7,806 nt of DNA from Spirochaetaceae bacterium (lineage in GTDB: Bacteria; Spirochaetota; Spirochaetia; SZUA-6; Fen-1364), in contig PMZS01000135.1 in assembly GCA_003170115.1 (NCBI GenBank), positions 1 to 7,806 of the forward strand, written 5' to 3'. How positions within the stretch are numbered: the first letter of the stretch is position 1; each line of letters starts with the position of its first letter. Positions 4,804-7,806 of the stretch are shown one piece after another. A program made the position numbers and the translations under genes. The notes beneath the pieces were generated by a model. It was not told where the DNA came from. It made no database searches and saw only the letters and a list, made by a program, of their open reading frames with translations.

Positions 4804-6132
4804 TTGACCGACAGAGTCCATCTTTTGCTGATCGACGATGAAGAGGGGATGCTCACATCTCTGAAAAAATTGCTGGAGATGGAGGGCTATGTCGTCAGTA
4901 CCGCGCTATCAGCCGAGACCGGCATGGAAATCGTGCAGAACGACCGCATCGATCTCGTCCTATGCGACATTGTCATGCCCGACGTGAGCGGACTGCTGTT
5001 CATCCCGAGAGTCAGCAGGCGCATTCCCGTCGTCATGATCACCGCGTACGCCTCGATTGAAACTGCCCGGAAGGCATTCAAGCTGGGCGCGCGCGACTAC
5101 CTCGTGAAGCCGTTCGATCTCAACGAGCTGCTCATCGTGATCCGTCAGAATCTCAATAAGGCCGACGCGCGGACGCAGATTGCCCCGGCGGACGGCATCT
5201 CGCTTCAGTCAGCCGACCCCCATTTCCTGAAGATGCTCAGACTCGCGGAGAAGTTCAGCGCCACGGACTCTCCCATCCTGATTACGGGCGAGAGCGGTAC
5301 CGGCAAGGAAATAATTGCCAATCACATCCATTCCCACAGCAGCCGCTCCTCGCATCCGTTCCAGAAGGTGAACTGCGCCGCTATTCCGGAGACGCTGCTG
5401 GAGAGCGAGTTGTTCGGTTATGAGAAGGGCGCATTCACCGGCGCCGTTCGTTCGAAAATGGGTCGTCTGGAAGGAGCCCAACACGGCACATTCCTGTTTG
5501 ACGAGATCGGGGACATGTCCCTCGAGCTGCAGGCAAAGCTCCTCCGGGTCCTCCAGAACTATACCTTTGCGCGCTTGGGCGGCACGAAGGACATCACGGT
5601 CGATTGTCGCGTGATCGCCGCAAGCAACAAGGATCTGGATCTCCTGGTCTCACGGAAGCTCTTCCGTGAAGATCTCCTGTATCGCATCAATGCGCTTCAG
5701 ATTCGAATACCTGCCCTGAGAGAGCGGAAGGACGACATTGCGGGCTTCGTCCACTTCTTTCTGTCGATGTTCAACGCAAAGTACTCCAAGAATATCGCGG
5801 CGGTCGACCCCGGCGCGTTTGCTTTGCTGAACGGCTACGACTGGCCGGGGAACGTTCGCGAGCTCAAGAACTGCATCGAGAGGGCCGCGATAGTCTGCGA
5901 AGGTGACGCGATCTCGATATCCGACCTGCCGGAGAGCCTTGTGCGCTGGGAACGGTCCGACGACGACGTACTCCCGCCTTCCGCCAACTACAGAAGCGAG
6001 TATATGCGGAAGCTCATCGTCGCCACGCTTGAAAGGACAGAAGGAAACAAGTCCGACGCCGCCCGGGTGCTGAAAGTGAGCCGCCGAACCCTCTACAACT
6101 GGTTGCGCGATTTCAGGATTGGCCATGAATGA
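4804..6132 (+). CDS. NtrC-family sigma-54-dependent response regulator
   Basis: A 442-residue cytoplasmic transcription activator with three domains in the standard order. The receiver domain (about 5-117) has acidic-pocket Asp11/Asp12, phospho-acceptor Asp55 in LCDIVMPD, Thr80 and Lys102 in VKPF. The AAA+ domain (about 133-365) has Walker A GESGTGKE (162-169), the sigma-54 contact loop GAFTGA (209-214), Walker B FLFDEIGD (230-237), and the sensor motifs around LLYRINALQIRIPALRER and WPGNVRELKN. A Fis-type helix-turn-helix lies at about 418-437 (DAARVLKVSRRTLYNWLRDF). All key residues are present, so it should be phosphorylatable and able to remodel sigma-54 polymerase. I accept the TTG start at 4804 because GGAAGGAAGG precedes it by about four bases and the receiver domain starts directly afterwards. 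Its stop lies inside the start of the kinase gene (8-bp overlap), so the two are a cognate pair. The likely target is the sigma-54 promoter at 4533-4548. Confidence 0.95.
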   Translation: MTDRVHLLLIDDEEGMLTSLKKLLEMEGYVVSTALSAETGMEIVQNDRIDLVLCDIVMPDVSGLLFIPRVSRRIPVVMITAYASIETARKAFKLGARDYLVKPFDLNELLIVIRQNLNKADARTQIAPADGISLQSADPHFLKMLRLAEKFSATDSPILITGESGTGKEIIANHIHSHSSRSSHPFQKVNCAAIPETLLESELFGYEKGAFTGAVRSKMGRLEGAQHGTFLFDEIGDMSLELQAKLLRVLQNYTFARLGGTKDITVDCRVIAASNKDLDLLVSRKLFREDLLYRINALQIRIPALRERKDDIAGFVHFFLSMFNAKYSKNIAAVDPGAFALLNGYDWPGNVRELKNCIERAAIVCEGDAISISDLPESLVRWERSDDDVLPPSANYRSEYMRKLIVATLERTEGNKSDAARVLKVSRRTLYNWLRDFRIGHE

Positions 6133-7806
6133 GCGTGTCCTTCTCAGTGTCCGCAATCTCGGCGTCGTCAGCAACAGAAAGCAGATACTGAACCACGTCA
6201 ATCTTACGATCAACCGCGGCGAGATACACGCTTTGGCGGGCGACCAGAGCTCCGGCAAGAACGCTCTTGCCGAAGTCCTGTCGGGACTCAACCTGCGATA
6301 CACCGGCAGAATCTTTTTTGCCGACCGTCAGATCACGCGATTCTCCGCCCGGAAAGCCCTGGAGGTCGGCATCGAAACCATTCACTCGATCCCAAGAATC
6401 CTCCCGCACCTGACGGTGCTGGAAAACATCTTTCCTTTGCGCCGCGTCGGCACGAATCGAGCCTTTCTCAATACTTCCCCATTGGCGGAACTGGCCAGAG
6501 CGAAGATCCGGCTCTTCTCGAACGACATCGATCTCCTGTCACCTGTCGACCAATGTGGCGACGAGGAGAAGGTGGTCCTGTGCCTCGCGCGAAGCCTCTG
6601 CAGATCCTCGCAACTGTTGATCGTAAACGACATTTCCTCTCGGCTCACGCGCCCCCAGGTCGACGTGCTTCACCGCGAGCTCTCTGCGCTGCGGTCGCGG
6701 GGAACGGCGGTTCTCTATGTGACGAGCAACATAGAAGAAGTCTACAATTTCGCGGACCGCATTTCCCTTTTTCATCAGGGCAAGCTCGCCATTACACAGA
6801 AGGCGTCCCATTTGAACAAGCTCGATCTGGTCCAACTCTCCGTATCTAACTTGTACCCGTCCAAGGAATTCTCGAGGAAGAACTTCGAGCTGTTTTACCT
6901 CAGCAATTTCTACGAGAACATCATAAACAGCATGCCGATCCCCATGCTCATCATCACTACCCAGGAGAACATCGCCTCGATCAACGACAGCTTCGCCATG
7001 CATTTTGGCATCTCAAAAGAAAGCTATCTCAACGCGAACATTTGCGCCCTTTTCCCGTGGAACTCAAGGAAGCTCGCAGATTTCGGCGCCCGCTCCTCTC
7101 TTTCTGACGGCACGATCACCAGAATCAGGAAGATGAAGCTCCTCATCGACGACCGGCCGAGCACCGCCGACCTCTCCATCATCCCGATCTATGACGAGGA
7201 CAATTCCTTCCTCGGATCGATGCTCCTTTTCGACAAATCCAGGGTCGATATCGGCTTCGAAAAGTACTACCAGCTGACGTCGGCGAACAAGACGATTCCG
7301 TTTTTCGCGCATGAGATAAGAAACCCCCTCGCGATCATCAACAATCTCCTGAAGCTGATCAGGCAAATAAGTCGATCTCCGGAGATCGACGAGTACCTTT
7401 CCAAGAGCGAGAATGAGATCAAAAGGATCAAAGCGATCGTGAACGATCTCATGAGCCAGAGAAACGCAAAAGAGAAGCCTTTCCCCCGGCGCGATGTCGA
7501 CCTCGGCGCATTGATCGAAGAGGTCATCAGCGCGTTTTCACCATCGTGTTCGAGGAACGGAATCGTGCTCACCCAATCAACGGCGCGGGGAATGTCTCTG
7601 CACTATGACGCAAGCAAGCTGCGAGAAGTCTTGGTCAATCTAGTGTTGAACGCGATCGAGGCAGTGTCGAAGGACGGCACAATCGTCGTTGAAGCGGGGT
7701 ATGCAGCGGATCGAAAGAAAAAGGGCGTCGTCATCAGAGTGATCGACGACGGCGTGGGAATTGACAGTGATCAAATGAGAAGGATTTTTGAGCCCTTCTT
7801 CACGAC
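6125..7806 (+). CDS. Hybrid sensor: pseudo-ABC-ATPase - PAS - histidine kinase (3' end beyond window)
   Basis: An open frame of 560 residues runs off the right edge. Residues 4-240 are a complete sugar-importer type ABC ATPase fold with damaged motifs. Walker A is GDQSSGKNA (39-47), with Asn46 for Ser/Thr. The Q-loop Gln is Ser88, the signature is CGDEEK (144-149) instead of SGGQRQ, Walker B is LLIVND (164-169) with Asn168 for Asp, and the switch His is Ser201. Landmarks shared with the neighbouring true ATPase include GIETI, L.V.ENIF and SNIEEVYNFADRI. Residues about 260-375 form a PAS domain (FYENIINSMPIPMLIIT…GSMLLFD). HisKA carries phospho-acceptor His396 in FFAHEIRNPLA. The ATPase domain begins with the N-box NLVLNAIEA (505-513; Asn509) and G1 box DDGVGI (541-546), then is cut at EPFFT. 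No transmembrane segment or signal peptide is visible, so it is cytosolic. The ATG overlaps the regulator stop (ATGAATGA). It probably phosphorylates the regulator upstream; sensing through transporter docking is inferred. Confidence 0.9.
   Translation, partial: MNERVLLSVRNLGVVSNRKQILNHVNLTINRGEIHALAGDQSSGKNALAEVLSGLNLRYTGRIFFADRQITRFSARKALEVGIETIHSIPRILPHLTVLENIFPLRRVGTNRAFLNTSPLAELARAKIRLFSNDIDLLSPVDQCGDEEKVVLCLARSLCRSSQLLIVNDISSRLTRPQVDVLHRELSALRSRGTAVLYVTSNIEEVYNFADRISLFHQGKLAITQKASHLNKLDLVQLSVSNLYPSKEFSRKNFELFYLSNFYENIINSMPIPMLIITTQENIASINDSFAMHFGISKESYLNANICALFPWNSRKLADFGARSSLSDGTITRIRKMKLLIDDRPSTADLSIIPIYDEDNSFLGSMLLFDKSRVDIGFEKYYQLTSANKTIPFFAHEIRNPLAIINNLLKLIRQISRSPEIDEYLSKSENEIKRIKAIVNDLMSQRNAKEKPFPRRDVDLGALIEEVISAFSPSCSRNGIVLTQSTARGMSLHYDASKLREVLVNLVLNAIEAVSKDGTIVVEAGYAADRKKKGVVIRVIDDGVGIDSDQMRRIFEPFFT

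Overview
The window reads as a free-living or gut-type bacterium of moderately high GC content. The sugar-binding protein has a signal peptide followed by a Ser/Gly-rich stretch with no lipobox cysteine (…AFSSGSGEA…). I associate that with spirochaete sugar-binding proteins, so Spirochaetota is my best guess. It is an inference from style, not a measured placement.

Layout, left to right. (1) Positions 1-538, minus strand: the N-terminal part of an ImuB-like Y-family polymerase that runs off the left edge. (2) Positions 569-924: the 3' end of a PolX-type DNA polymerase (PHP domain), broken into three adjacent pieces. The last piece is on the plus strand with its natural stop. The two preceding pieces are each reverse-complemented in place, and the junctions lose almost no sequence. 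(3) Positions 931-4415, minus strand: a four-gene operon transcribed right to left. It encodes a periplasmic sugar-binding protein, a membrane permease (BPD_transp_2 type), a VOC/glyoxalase-fold enzyme and a single-domain ABC ATPase. A strong 12-bp hairpin lies between the first two genes. (4) Positions 4416-4803: a divergent control region. It holds a near-consensus sigma-54 promoter facing the transporter operon, a 35-bp dyad and two 18-bp half-symmetric repeats spaced exactly 20 bp in the upstream-activator zone, and a plausible sigma-70 promoter facing right. (5) Positions 4804-7806, plus strand: an NtrC-family sigma-54-activating response regulator. It overlaps by 8 bp a histidine kinase whose N-terminus is a complete but catalytically eroded ABC-transporter ATPase domain, followed by PAS, HisKA and the start of HATPase_c. 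The kinase runs off the right edge.

The most interesting content is the apparent closed circuit in parts 3-5. A cytosolic histidine kinase carries a pseudo-ABC-ATPase of the same sugar-importer subfamily as the ATPase in the adjacent transporter. Every nucleotide-handling motif (Walker A Ser/Thr, Q-loop Gln, LSGGQ, Walker B Asp, H-loop His) is altered. It is coupled to a sigma-54 activator, and the transporter operon has a sigma-54 promoter. My inference is that the pseudo-ATPase lets the kinase read the transporter's occupancy or flux, probably by docking on the permease in place of, or beside, the true ATPase. The kinase would then adjust transporter expression through the response regulator. 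The domain order, motif losses and promoter match are visible in the sequence. The sensing mechanism and the transported sugar are not.
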